Below are positions 50,633-59,619 of a stretch of DNA of 64,000 nucleotides, piece by piece; position 1 is the first letter of the stretch; each line of letters opens with the position of its first letter. A model generated the notes under the pieces. It was not told where the DNA came from and did not search any database. It saw nothing but the letters and a program-made list of their open reading frames with translations. The DNA comes from CAYXZQ01 sp963717515 (GTDB taxonomy: Archaea > Nanobdellota > Nanobdellia > Woesearchaeales > DSVV01), in assembly GCA_963717515.1 (NCBI GenBank), contig OY970338.1, forward strand, positions 1,364,001 through 1,428,000. The letters run 5' to 3'. The translations under genes were made by a program, and so were the position numbers.

Positions 50633-51066
50633 CTTAAGAGCAGCACAAAACCAGTCACCAATGATATGACGAAGATGACTTTTTCAGCAAGACCGTCAGT
50701 CTTCACAAAGCCCTTGAATCTGAGCCTGGACGGGTAGAGCAGCCTGATACCTTCATGGCTCAGCATGTCGATGACAAGATGGGCGAGATACCCAAGCCCG
50801 AACACGAAAGCATAAGCCCTGCTGAAGAGCAGGATGATTCCTGAGAATATCGCAAGCACCAGTGCAGAGTGGAATATTCCCCTGTGTGAAGATACCCAGC
50901 CTATGGGCCTGAACCATTTTCCGATGAAAGATTTCGGTGTGTCAATGTCTGGAAAGACTGCGCCCAGCAGAAAGACCAGAAGGAAAATTCCCTTGTCCAG
51001 GGAAAACATTGGAAAGACAATCAAAGCGATAAGTAGCGAAATCACCAGGTGGGTCTTGAACATCAT
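50629..51066 (-). CDS. DUF457-type membrane-bound metal-dependent hydrolase
   Basis: 145 residues, four hydrophobic segments. Typical motifs: K-T-H-L near residue 4, G-A-V-F-P-D-I-D near 35, S-H-R-G-I-F-H-S near 60 and L-A-H-L-V-I-D near 95 (His/Asp metal ligands). Related to YdjM/LexA-regulated membrane proteins; substrate unknown, possibly lipids. Overlaps the RPA-like gene upstream by 4 bp and rtcA downstream by 4 bp. Confidence 0.85.
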   Translation of the reverse strand: MMFKTHLVISLLIALIVFPMFSLDKGIFLLVFLLGAVFPDIDTPKSFIGKWFRPIGWVSSHRGIFHSALVLAIFSGIILLFSRAYAFVFGLGYLAHLVIDMLSHEGIRLLYPSRLRFKGFVKTDGLAEKVIFVISLVTGFVLLLR

Positions 51067-52385
51067 AGGTCATCTATCGACGGGAGGTTTTCCTCATTCT
51101 CTTCTGTTTCATCAATTTCTTTTTCTTTGTCATCATCAGCCTCTCCCCTGTCATCTCCAGCATCATCTTCCGTAGCGCTGCCGACAGGCTTCTGTACTTT
51201 GACTTCATCATCCTGGAGAGGAGTCTCTGGCTCATCTTCTGTGGAAATTTCAGCAGGCTTTTCTTCATCCTCTTCTGCTTCCCCGTCACTCATTTCATCA
51301 TTCTCTGCTCCATCTTTCATTGCTGCTTTTGATACAGCTTCTTTGCTCATATTCTGTGCAAGTGCATCACTTTTGCCGGACTCTGCACTCACCGGACCTA
51401 CCTTGAGCTTCAGTATCTCCTTTTCAGGGTCTATGTCAGTCACGACTTTCGATGCACGCAATTCAAGCCTGTCGAACATGTCGTTCTTTATGACTTTGCC
51501 TGAGACAACCACCTGCTCGCCGAGAAGGCCTGTCTTGAGCTCCTCGAATTTCTCGATAGCTGACCTGTAGCTTAGAAGCTCCTGGTCTGTCTTCTTGAAC
51601 AATTGCTGCATCTGCTCCCGAAACATCACAGCCCTTATGCTGTCAGAGCCGTCATCAAGCACAATGTTTGTTACATATCCGTAGACAGGAATGACTTTGC
51701 CATGCTCAGCACAGACGAAATCACCGCCAGAAAGGGAAGGCTTTTTTTTGCACTGGGGGCACTGCTCGAAATATCTCGGGTCGAATACCTGGACGACTGT
51801 GCCGAAGACCTCGATGTTCTGCTCATTCTCCTGAAGCTCGCTTATCTTCTTCCTGGAAAATTCATCTTTCTGCTGAACCTTGACATCTTTTATCGTGATG
51901 CCATCCGGGTCCTTTATCAGCTTGCTCCTGTCATTGAGGTGGACCTCGTTCTGGCCCTGGTTGTTCCTTACAAACCCGTTTGTCACCTTTATTGTATCGC
52001 CTTCCTTTATCTTGTCAAGAAGGGATGTCTGGTCATGCCATGCCGTGACCCTTGCCTGGCCTGTCTCATCAGCCAGAATGAGGCTCCTTACCTTGCCCTT
52101 CCGGTCCTCTTTCTCGAACTCGATTAAGTCGAATATCCTAGTGACAATGCCTGCTGTCTCGATATTCCGCTGGCCTGCATAGAGGCTGTCCAGCTTCACG
52201 AGGCCTTCGGCCTGTATGAGCTTGACACCCAGGTCATTCGCGACGATATAGGCAGCTCCCTCTTTTGAGATAAGCCCCGATAGCTGGTCCATCTTCTTCT
52301 TTATCCTGGTGTCCAGCTCATCATCGGAAATGCTGCTGCCGGCCTTTATCTTCTTAATGATGTCTTCATAAGGCATATTTATCAT
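51063..52385 (-). CDS. RPA-like single-stranded DNA-binding protein with acidic tail
   Basis: 440 residues. A helical N terminus (1-60) is followed by an OB-fold (about 70-165) and a second OB region (about 190-330) carrying a zinc-finger-like C-P-Q-C and C-A-E-H set, as in archaeal RPA. The last 100 residues are a disordered Glu/Asp-rich tail ending in S-I-D-D-L, reminiscent of bacterial SSB tails that recruit repair partners. The start at 52385 follows a GGGGTG motif. Coupled by 4-bp overlaps to DUF457 and RtcA genes. Confidence 0.88.
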   Translation of the reverse strand: MINMPYEDIIKKIKAGSSISDDELDTRIKKKMDQLSGLISKEGAAYIVANDLGVKLIQAEGLVKLDSLYAGQRNIETAGIVTRIFDLIEFEKEDRKGKVRSLILADETGQARVTAWHDQTSLLDKIKEGDTIKVTNGFVRNNQGQNEVHLNDRSKLIKDPDGITIKDVKVQQKDEFSRKKISELQENEQNIEVFGTVVQVFDPRYFEQCPQCKKKPSLSGGDFVCAEHGKVIPVYGYVTNIVLDDGSDSIRAVMFREQMQQLFKKTDQELLSYRSAIEKFEELKTGLLGEQVVVSGKVIKNDMFDRLELRASKVVTDIDPEKEILKLKVGPVSAESGKSDALAQNMSKEAVSKAAMKDGAENDEMSDGEAEEDEEKPAEISTEDEPETPLQDDEVKVQKPVGSATEDDAGDDRGEADDDKEKEIDETEENEENLPSIDDL

Positions 52386-52477
52386 GTTTCTGCACCCCGT
52401 GTCCAAGGATAAGGAATTTATATTTAAGCTTTTAGGTTGGCTGGAGCAAAATTTTTATATATCATTGTGCAGACCAC

Positions 52478-52969
52478 ATGGTCATGCTGATAGGGATAAT
52501 TAGCGACTCGCATGATAATGTAAAGAACCTTGAGAAAGCATTAAGCATCCTCAAGGACAGGAAGGTTGAGGCAATAATCCACTGCGGAGACCTCTGCGCG
52601 CCTTTCATGGTTCCTGAGCTTGATAAGGCTGGAGTTCCTGTGCACCTGGTGTTCGGGAATATCGAGGACAGGTACAAGACACCCAGGAAGTGCGAAGAGT
52701 CAGAGGATGTTATCCATCACGGCGATGTTGCCGAGATCGAGCTAGGCAGGAAGAGGATTGCTGTGACGCATTTCGACATATTTGCCGAGGGGCTTGCAGA
52801 CACATTCAAGTACGATGCTGTATTCCACGGCCATACCCATGCCATGAGAAAAGAGCAGAGAGGAAAGACCTTGCTGGTCAATCCAGGGGACATATACGGA
52901 AGGCATGGAAAAGCCAGCCTTGCGCTGTACAACACTGACAAAAATGAGATTGAGTTCGTCGAATTCTGA
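52478..52969 (+). CDS. Metallophosphoesterase of the MJ0936/YfcE family
   Basis: 163 residues. All metal-binding motifs are present: D-S-H near residue 10, G-D-L-C near 38, G-N-I-E-D near 60, T-H near 98, G-H-T-H near 118. Members hydrolyse phosphodiesters such as cyclic or model nucleotides in the presence of Mn or Ni; the natural substrate is unknown. TATATAT at about 52456 gives a leaderless message. Divergent from the RPA-like gene. Confidence 0.92.
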   Translation: MVMLIGIISDSHDNVKNLEKALSILKDRKVEAIIHCGDLCAPFMVPELDKAGVPVHLVFGNIEDRYKTPRKCEESEDVIHHGDVAEIELGRKRIAVTHFDIFAEGLADTFKYDAVFHGHTHAMRKEQRGKTLLVNPGDIYGRHGKASLALYNTDKNEIEFVEF

Positions 52970-52978
52970 CTGACGCGG

Positions 52979-54922
52979 CTATTTTCTTATTGCAAACCTG
53001 TAGATTATGTTCCTGTATTCAAGCTGCTCGTTTCCATAGACCAGCATCTTTTTGTCTGAAGGTACGCAGAATCGGTAAGTCCTCGCTGAAGGGAGCGTGC
53101 ATGCAGGGAGGGTCCTGTAATCGTTCCCGTCGTCATTGTAATCATCGCTGTCTATGAAAGCAAGCCCTGAGGGGGACTTGTAGACCTTTGCGGCGTTTCC
53201 TAGCTTTATGCCTGAGCTGAAATACAATGTGGCAAGAGTCCCAGGCAGCTTCACTATTGCATTATTCAGACCGTTGCTGCCGTATTCAAGCTGAATCAGG
53301 ACCTTTTTGCTATCAAGAGGAAGGGGATTGACAGCCACATGCTCTTCTCCTTTTCTGAAGCTTGTGGCAGCAAGCAGGGTTGTGTTGACTATGAATCTGT
53401 TCTTGCCATATATGAACATAGTCCCACTGCCTTTCTTTTCAAGACCTATCTCATAATCATTCTCTGTGTATCCCTGCTTTTTACCCAGGTCGATGTTGCA
53501 TAAGCAGCCATTGTCAGCTGACCTGTTGCATAGGTCAAGCTGCTCCACCAGGTCATAGTAAGCTAGGTCCTCACCCCCGCAGTCAAGGCTCCAGTCCAGG
53601 CTAAGCTCTCCCAGCTTCTGGCGGACGCAGTCCTTACCCGGCTGGCAGTTGTCAAGAGCAGAGAAGAGCCTGTAGCCATCTTCTCTGAGCTTTTTGTAGT
53701 TGTCTTGGATGGAGTCAAGGTCGATCGTGAATGAAGGCCTGACTGAATACGATATCTCCTGGGGCTGGGAAGGGATGTCATATGCCTGGGTTTTTTGGGG
53801 CGTATTGATGGCTCCGACTTTCCCCAGGTCCGGCCTGTAGATGGCCTCGATTCCGATACTCCCGTCCGGATAATAGCTTTCAGGGATCTTACGCATGACA
53901 ACGCCCTGGCTCCCTGTCGATTCCACAATCTGCCCGTCATGGGCATATATTGCGATATGGCAGACGCCGCTTGGACAAGGGTCGATGAACAGCACATCAC
54001 CCTGCTGGACATTGAAGGGGTCTGATATGAATTCCTTTGTGCACTGCTCCTTGTAGCAGACCCTCTGCCAGTCTGCCTGGGCAAGCTCATAGTATCCCTC
54101 TGCCGTGAGCCTCTGGTCGATGATTCCCGCATGCCTGAATATCCACCAGAAAAAGCCTGAGCAGTCGAATCCGGGCACAGTCGGCTGACCTGATCTGCTG
54201 TTTCCAGCTGGCTGGTATTTCTCGAGGCTGACGCCCTTGAAGATGCTGTCTGGGTTGGTCTTCTGATCATTGACAGAGACCTCGTATGTATATGGAGACT
54301 CGCCTCCCCAGACATATGGCAGCCCGTCATAGAGGGATGCATAATTCCTGGCCATGTTCCCGAGATCTTCATTGTCCACTGCCTTTATGACCTTGTTATC
54401 AGCATCAGAAGGGCTGCCGATCCCTGTCCCTATCCCAATGCCTGAGCTCGAGACCGAAAGGTCAGTATTCGCAAAGCCTTTGAGCTTGCCCTGAGAAAAC
54501 CAGTAATCATAATTGTCCTTCGGGATGTATAGGTCTGTGTATCTCTCAAGATAACTGTCAAGGTACATGTTCATGTAGATGCTGAAATTGTCTTCGACAT
54601 CAGTCGGGAGCTGGGATGTCCTGTAATCCCAGACAGTGAATCCCATGTACTCTTCCGTTACAGAGCCGTTGTAGTATCCTCCGTGCTTTGCAAGCTCTGA
54701 TACTGCCTGAGCAGCTGCAATCTTTGCGCTTTCATCAATATACTGGAGGGCTATCTCACCTTTCACAGCATAGTTCAAAAGGTCGAGCTGGGTTGTGCCG
54801 ATGACCCTCTTCTCTGCCTCACTGCCATATGAATATGAATATATCAGGAATGTGACTATTGCCAGGACAAGCGCGAACATGGTGAATGTCCCGAGCACTG
54901 CTTTTTTTGATATTTTCATCAT
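52979..54922 (-). CDS. NlpC/P60-family protein with prepilin-like anchor
   Basis: About 647 residues. K-I-S-K-K-A-V-L then a hydrophobic helix (residues 12-32), an extracytoplasmic helical region, and a NlpC/P60 cysteine-peptidase fold (about 195-370) with L-P-Y-V-W-G-G, catalytic Cys in G-F-D-C-S-G-F near 260 and His in G-V-C-H-I-A-I-Y near 330. The third, usually His, position (F-V-H-A in bacteria) reads I-V-E-S here. A C-terminal domain of about 270 residues is unassigned. In bacteria these domains cut peptidoglycan peptides, which archaea lack. Last gene of a ten-gene operon of anchored proteins; its start region overlaps the upstream gene's end by a few bases. Confidence 0.82.
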   Translation of the reverse strand: MMKISKKAVLGTFTMFALVLAIVTFLIYSYSYGSEAEKRVIGTTQLDLLNYAVKGEIALQYIDESAKIAAAQAVSELAKHGGYYNGSVTEEYMGFTVWDYRTSQLPTDVEDNFSIYMNMYLDSYLERYTDLYIPKDNYDYWFSQGKLKGFANTDLSVSSSGIGIGTGIGSPSDADNKVIKAVDNEDLGNMARNYASLYDGLPYVWGGESPYTYEVSVNDQKTNPDSIFKGVSLEKYQPAGNSRSGQPTVPGFDCSGFFWWIFRHAGIIDQRLTAEGYYELAQADWQRVCYKEQCTKEFISDPFNVQQGDVLFIDPCPSGVCHIAIYAHDGQIVESTGSQGVVMRKIPESYYPDGSIGIEAIYRPDLGKVGAINTPQKTQAYDIPSQPQEISYSVRPSFTIDLDSIQDNYKKLREDGYRLFSALDNCQPGKDCVRQKLGELSLDWSLDCGGEDLAYYDLVEQLDLCNRSADNGCLCNIDLGKKQGYTENDYEIGLEKKGSGTMFIYGKNRFIVNTTLLAATSFRKGEEHVAVNPLPLDSKKVLIQLEYGSNGLNNAIVKLPGTLATLYFSSGIKLGNAAKVYKSPSGLAFIDSDDYNDDGNDYRTLPACTLPSARTYRFCVPSDKKMLVYGNEQLEYRNIIYRFAIRK

Positions 54923-54926
54923 CACA

Positions 54927-55460
54927 TCATCTTTCTATCTTCAGGAATGCTGTCAGGCTATTGCCCTTGTATGTCGGCAAGTCTTCTGTGTATACTTCAG
55001 GATTGTTGAGGGGGTTTGCGCTTATTGACCCATCACCGCAGCTATAGAACGGCTCTTCGCCACCCCTGACAAGCTCCAGGCTCCAGTCCTTGTATTCCTT
55101 GCTGAATATCGAGTCAATGCCCTTGCAGAGGGTCTCCTGCTCCCCGCTGCTCAGTTTCTGTCCATCATGGAACTGATAGTCCTGCCATATGAAGAACTGG
55201 GCGTATGTCATGCCCCTTGTCTCTTCCGGAAATGCTCCTATGCCGGATACGCACTCTGCAACCCCTGTCCTCAGGAAATTTAACAGGTCCTGCCTTGCTG
55301 TCACGATGTCTGCCTTGTCTGTTATCACGTTGTCTGTCACGCTTTTCACGCCAGAGGATGCATAGAACAGGAACAGCATTATGAAGAATGCGAAGATTAT
55401 AAGGATGAGCATGTCAAGCCAGTCATAGACTGTCCCTTTCCTGTCTTTGAATATTACCAT
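54927..55460 (-). CDS. Single-pass surface protein with prepilin-like N-terminus
   Basis: 177 residues: F-K-D-R-K-G-T-V start then a hydrophobic helix (about 15-40); the rest is extracytoplasmic with three cysteines (including E-C-V-S and Y-S-C-G). The ATG at 55460 lies after a GGAG motif; a GTG at 55469 overlapping the previous stop is possible. Not recognised. Ninth gene of the operon that starts at 59719. Confidence 0.7.
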   Translation of the reverse strand: MVIFKDRKGTVYDWLDMLILIIFAFFIMLFLFYASSGVKSVTDNVITDKADIVTARQDLLNFLRTGVAECVSGIGAFPEETRGMTYAQFFIWQDYQFHDGQKLSSGEQETLCKGIDSIFSKEYKDWSLELVRGGEEPFYSCGDGSISANPLNNPEVYTEDLPTYKGNSLTAFLKIER

Positions 55461-55465
55461 ACGTA

Positions 55466-55924
55466 TCACGGCTCCTGATATGCGATCCTAATGATTCCCA
55501 TCCTGGACTTTCCTCCTGAGTAGACCAGGACATTCCTGGTAATCGTTCCGAAATTCTTGTTATCAATCCAGTTCTTTGTCTTTATGGTCTTTGATTCTGT
55601 CCCATAATCAAGCTTGAGCAGAAATGCCCTGGCCGTGACATCATCTTCAAGATAAAAGCATGAATCTAGCCTCTCTTTCGTGAAGGCGGAAATGTCTATT
55701 GTCCCGGGATACAGTCTCATAGTGTCAGGATCCTGGTAAGGGAAGCAGGTATTGGTGAACCTCTCTGAAAGGAGCATCATGTCAAGATCCTTCGGCACGT
55801 ATGGTGTCCTGAATGAGTATGCAAAGACGATGAACGCAAAAACGATTGCAGTGAGAACAAAGCCATAGATGATTATCTTAACAGTCCTGTCAGGTATCCC
55901 CAATTGAGATTTCTTGTTCACCAT
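55466..55924 (-). CDS. Single-pass surface protein with prepilin-like N-terminus
   Basis: 152 residues: N-K-K-S-Q-L at the N terminus, hydrophobic helix (about 16-38), then a short extracytoplasmic domain with two cysteines (T-C-F, S-C-F). Its start overlaps the previous stop by 7 bp. Not recognised; eighth gene of the operon. Confidence 0.7.
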   Translation of the reverse strand: MVNKKSQLGIPDRTVKIIIYGFVLTAIVFAFIVFAYSFRTPYVPKDLDMMLLSERFTNTCFPYQDPDTMRLYPGTIDISAFTKERLDSCFYLEDDVTARAFLLKLDYGTESKTIKTKNWIDNKNFGTITRNVLVYSGGKSRMGIIRIAYQEP

Positions 55925-56793
55925 TCTTGGAACGCCTGCTTTATCGCGGGTGTCAGGGTTTTCGCATCCAGCATGGGGTTGGGCTGGATATTGCCGTTAC
56001 CGACCACTATCCTCAGTCCGATGCCTTTTGCCAGGGAATTGTCATTTGAAGGGATGATGGAGAATCCTGTGACAGGACTCTTCTGCGCGATACTGTCTAC
56101 AATCAGGCATGCAAGCCTCCTTGCCCCTGCATTGTCTGCCCTGTAGAAGACCTTGACAGGATTATCCATGCTGTCATATCTGCCCACAGTCAGCTGCAGG
56201 AGCACATCATCATCCTTTATCTGCCCGCCCTGCTGCAGGAGCTTCGCGACTGAGAAAGGCGAGGCTGGATTCCTTAAGTTATCTGCCAGGGTCTTTAGGA
56301 ATGCCTCCTGAGGCCCTTTTTTGGGCTCAATGATAAGAACGCTTTTACTGAATTTTTCGCCAGCAGCAGGACAAGCCAAAAGGTCGACACGCGGGCTGTC
56401 TTTGTCGTCGACATAAATGTTATTTCCAGCCTTCGAGAAAACCAGCCTCTTGACATCAGAGAACTTCTTGATGACTGAACTCGCCCTGAATGGGATTATG
56501 AGGGCATAGCCCTTCTCGAATTTCGTATTGATCTTGCTTGAGGATACTGTAATTGAGTTTGTCTGGAAATCAAAATTCAGCCCCGAAGTGTTCCCTGCAT
56601 AATTGACAACAGAATTGCCCGGGATTGCATAGAGTGCATGAAGCATGTATTTCAATTCATAAGCCTGGTACTGCCTGAAGAACTGCTCGTTTGTCGCTAA
56701 TGCATGGGCCACGTTCTGGAACAATATCATCACGAAGGCTGCAGCGAGGATCGAGAACAGCATCATGGTCACCAGGTTACCCCTCTTTTTCAT
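55918..56793 (-). CDS. Single-pass surface protein with prepilin-like N-terminus
   Basis: 291 residues: K-K-R-G-N-L start, hydrophobic helix (about 8-30), then an alpha/beta extracytoplasmic domain (about 60-285) with regular strand-helix alternation (V-L-I-I-E-P, V-L-L-Q-L-T-V-G, G-F-S-I-I-P-S). The late I-G-L-R-I-V-V-G resembles the core of amidase-like enzymes only faintly; I make no assignment. Seventh gene of the operon. Confidence 0.7.
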   Translation of the reverse strand: MKKRGNLVTMMLFSILAAAFVMILFQNVAHALATNEQFFRQYQAYELKYMLHALYAIPGNSVVNYAGNTSGLNFDFQTNSITVSSSKINTKFEKGYALIIPFRASSVIKKFSDVKRLVFSKAGNNIYVDDKDSPRVDLLACPAAGEKFSKSVLIIEPKKGPQEAFLKTLADNLRNPASPFSVAKLLQQGGQIKDDDVLLQLTVGRYDSMDNPVKVFYRADNAGARRLACLIVDSIAQKSPVTGFSIIPSNDNSLAKGIGLRIVVGNGNIQPNPMLDAKTLTPAIKQAFQEW

Positions 56794-56835
56794 GAATCAG
56801 AACAGGATTTGTTAGTATATATAGTTTTTGGTGGC

Positions 56836-57429
56836 TCAGCTGTCCAGCCGGATATCTATCTTGTCCCCTTGCTTCTTGTAATGTATGAAGAATCTTCCTG
56901 TCTGTGAATAATATTTCACGTCGTTGAATATCTCCCTTTCTATCAGGATGCCATTGTCGCATCTCTCTTTTGGGCTCCATTGGCAGTTGCCTGTGAATTC
57001 GCTGGCAAAGACATAGCACTTGTTCTTCTGGCAAAGGTACGAGCCTGCATCCTCTTTCAAAGTATCGCAATAGCAGGCGCACGCCTTGTCTTTAGGACAA
57101 GTTGCGGGCCTGGTGATGGATTTTTTAGTATAATCCGCGCCTGCTGACTCTACAGTCACGCCTGTATCAGCATATACAGGGACCTTGATGCTGTCGCTTC
57201 CCTTGTTGAAGAATGCGACTGCAGTCTTTTTTGCTAGGATCAAGTCGAAGGTGTTGTCGCTGGTCGTGGCATCACCGAGCTTGCTGACAAGCTTCTTGTA
57301 TGATGCCTGTGACTGGTCAGTGAACCTTATGAGGTTGCCTGCAAATGTGAAAATCGAGACAAGCAATACTGCAGACATGATAAGAATGACCAGGAATTTC
57401 ATCGCCATGTCCATCGCTTTATTGTTCAT
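56836..57429 (-). CDS. Single-pass surface protein, Cys-rich
   Basis: 197 residues from an ATG overlapping the previous stop (ATGA): N-N-K-A-M-D-M then a hydrophobic helix (about 8-30). The extracytoplasmic part contains a cluster of eight cysteines (about 125-160, C-P-K-D-K-A-C-A-C-Y-C pattern). Not recognised; sixth gene of the operon. Confidence 0.7.
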   Translation of the reverse strand: MNNKAMDMAMKFLVILIMSAVLLVSIFTFAGNLIRFTDQSQASYKKLVSKLGDATTSDNTFDLILAKKTAVAFFNKGSDSIKVPVYADTGVTVESAGADYTKKSITRPATCPKDKACACYCDTLKEDAGSYLCQKNKCYVFASEFTGNCQWSPKERCDNGILIEREIFNDVKYYSQTGRFFIHYKKQGDKIDIRLDS

Positions 57430-57728
57430 TTTGTGGTGGCTGTCGTGCACTTCTGAGTTGTGCATTCACATTTGCTTGAGTCAAAACATGTTGTGAGAAG
57501 GGCGCATTTGTCCCCGACATTGCCGTTTGGGCATGGGCATGTGTCGACTGCATTGGCGATGCCGTCGCAGTCGCAATCCTCCTGGAGGTTCGCGATATGG
57601 CATTTCGCTATCCCTGTTTCCTTGCCGTAGTACTGGGTGTAGATTATCACCGAGACAGTGAACACGATAAGCAGTATTATGGCTCCAACAACGACATGCA
57701 TTGTCTCGACTTCTCCTTTCTTTCTCAT
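57426..57728 (-). CDS. Small single-pass Cys-rich protein
   Basis: 100 residues. The ATG at 57728 follows AGGTGAT. M-R-K-K-G-E-V-E start, hydrophobic helix (about 10-32), then a Cys-rich ectodomain with a D-C-D-C-D-G-I-A-N-A-V-D-T-C-P Ca-binding-like thrombospondin-type-3 motif. Fifth gene of the operon. Confidence 0.7.
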   Translation of the reverse strand: MRKKGEVETMHVVVGAIILLIVFTVSVIIYTQYYGKETGIAKCHIANLQEDCDCDGIANAVDTCPCPNGNVGDKCALLTTCFDSSKCECTTQKCTTATTK

Positions 57729-57768
57729 TTTATCACCTATCCTCATATTTGATAAGCCTGCATGATGA

Positions 57769-58698
57769 TCATTGCTCCTGCACCGGTGGGACATCAGTGC
57801 AATGGCCCTGTTTCGAGGCAGTGTTCTCAAGGCTCCCCGGAGGCACGGTTATGCCATAAGTCCAGAAGCATGATGGTTTGAGCCTGCAGGTATTGCTCTT
57901 GCAGTTGGCCTCATCATATTGGCTGCAGTCCTTGATCTTATTTTCAGTGCAGTATTTTCTGTCAGTGCATTTCATCACAGGATACTTATCCATGTAAATA
58001 TCCTGTATTATGTCATCATTTAGACCATCCCTGTCATTAATCACAGGATTGGTCGTGAAAAAACACGCATGTTTCCCGTCGAATTTGTAAAGGATATTGA
58101 TGCCAGGCATAGCGGAGGCTGAGTCATCCAGCCTGTAATTTTTGCCGTTAAGGTTCAGCATCTGGCTCCCGTACAGCAGAATCTCTCCTGAAGAGTACAT
58201 GGGTCCGCTGCAAACCCCTGACTCAAGCTTGCAGCTCTTGAAATTCAGTGCTGCATTATTGCTCCCCGCGATTATGCAGGGCTCCATGTCCGGGCCACTG
58301 CCTGTCTTCGGCAGGATTTCGACCATCTGGCCCTGCCCATTGAGTAGCTGCATATAGAGCCCGCTGCTCTGAGTGTATATCTTTATCCTGTAATCGCCGA
58401 GGATCGGCTGCTGATTGTATGCCAGCACGCAGTCAGTCCCGGCTGCATTATCCGAGAAGTACTTGTAGAGGTATTCGAAGTAGGTCTTGACATTCTGATC
58501 AATCTCTGTTGCAGGTGCAGCCTGCTGCTTCCCCAGGCCCATTTCCTTGAATACCTTGTCTGAATAGCTGCCGAACCAGTCGCCGACTTTCCTGAGGTTC
58601 GGGTTCATGATAAGCAGGACTGTAAGGATGACTACCAGAAGCAGCAGCCACTCTACGATGGGCTTGAGTTCCATTCCTCTTTTGTGCATTCTTTTCAT
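57769..58698 (-). CDS. Single-pass surface protein with prepilin-like N-terminus
   Basis: 309 residues: H-K-R-G-M-E-L-K-P start, hydrophobic helix (about 14-32), an ectodomain with a W-x-G-S segment and a Cys-rich C-terminal third (about 225-300; ten or so cysteines). The start overlaps the stop of the 48-aa gene (ATGA). Not recognised; fourth gene of the operon. Confidence 0.72.
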   Translation of the reverse strand: MKRMHKRGMELKPIVEWLLLLVVILTVLLIMNPNLRKVGDWFGSYSDKVFKEMGLGKQQAAPATEIDQNVKTYFEYLYKYFSDNAAGTDCVLAYNQQPILGDYRIKIYTQSSGLYMQLLNGQGQMVEILPKTGSGPDMEPCIIAGSNNAALNFKSCKLESGVCSGPMYSSGEILLYGSQMLNLNGKNYRLDDSASAMPGINILYKFDGKHACFFTTNPVINDRDGLNDDIIQDIYMDKYPVMKCTDRKYCTENKIKDCSQYDEANCKSNTCRLKPSCFWTYGITVPPGSLENTASKQGHCTDVPPVQEQ

Positions 58699-58841
58699 CC
58701 GAACAGGCTGAATATGCCGTCAACACCTCTTCCAATAATATTGTTTACTCCAAATATGAGAAGCAGAACGACCAGCAGGAACACTATCAGGATTATCCAA
58801 ACCACGATCTTCTCCTTAGATAGTTCTCCTCTCCTGTCCAT
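58695..58841 (-). CDS. Very small single-pass membrane protein (48 aa)
   Basis: 48 residues: M-D-R-R-G-E-L then a single hydrophobic helix (about 12-32) and a short tail (N-N-I-I-G-R-G-V-D). It starts 1 bp from the stop of the previous gene and overlaps the next by 4 bp, which supports expression. Similar in design to the 36-aa first gene. Third gene of the operon. Confidence 0.72.
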   Translation of the reverse strand: MDRRGELSKEKIVVWIILIVFLLVVLLLIFGVNNIIGRGVDGIFSLFG

Positions 58842-58842
58842 C

Positions 58843-59619
58843 TTAAGTATCAGCCACGTCCGGGACTATCTCGCATCTGTTCTGCAGATCTGTTGATTTA
58901 TCGATGAGTATGTAGTTATATGCATTATAATCAGCTTTAGGATCGACAAATGCCTTGAGGAATTCGGTCTTGTATGTGTCCCATGTAGTGAGGAATTTCG
59001 GGCTCACTATGGCAATTGAATATTGTTCCATAGGCTCAAATTTATCCATTGATATCACAATTTTTCCATTGCCGCCAGAGCTCTGGACGTATGTAGTGTA
59101 TGTGTACTGCGTCACATCCTTCATGTCCGATGTCTTCTTGTCTTCCTGTTTCGGGGTTACATATGTCTGTGAAAGATAAGTACTGAACTCATCCCTGGTG
59201 ATGGTCGTGCCCGGCATGTTCATCTTCGCTACATAGCAGACAAAGCATTTCTCATTGCCGAAGAGCACATCATCGAACATGTTGTCCACAAGGCCGTTGC
59301 CGAACTGCCACCAGCATCTCTTGACAAGGTCAGCCATGTCTTTCTCCATTGCCTCTTTGTTTGCGCCCTTGCTGACTAGAGGGACATCCTTGTCCTTTGT
59401 CTTGCAGAGGAGCGGTGCCATAGACTGTTTCTCACCTGTCGTTCCTATGTAGAAATTTGCCCTGGCTGCTACAGAGCCCCTGCAGATGAGCTCGCCAGTA
59501 ATATCATCTGCCTTGGAGACCATGTTCTTGATGACTGCAAGTATCAGGAGGAAGCTGACTATCAGGATTATTATTGTTATTATGAATTTCTCTCCCAGGT
59601 CAGCTCTCTTATTTCGCAA
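58843..59619 (-). CDS. Single-pass surface protein with prepilin-like N-terminus
   Basis: 258 residues: M-R-N-K-R-A-D-L-G start, hydrophobic helix (about 12-34), ectodomain with C-R-G, L-L-C-K, R-C-W-W and C-F-V-C-Y cysteines (about 45-130) and mixed strands. The start overlaps the previous gene's end by 11 bp. Not recognised; second gene of the operon. Confidence 0.74.
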   Translation of the reverse strand: MRNKRADLGEKFIITIIILIVSFLLILAVIKNMVSKADDITGELICRGSVAARANFYIGTTGEKQSMAPLLCKTKDKDVPLVSKGANKEAMEKDMADLVKRCWWQFGNGLVDNMFDDVLFGNEKCFVCYVAKMNMPGTTITRDEFSTYLSQTYVTPKQEDKKTSDMKDVTQYTYTTYVQSSGGNGKIVISMDKFEPMEQYSIAIVSPKFLTTWDTYKTEFLKAFVDPKADYNAYNYILIDKSTDLQNRCEIVPDVADT

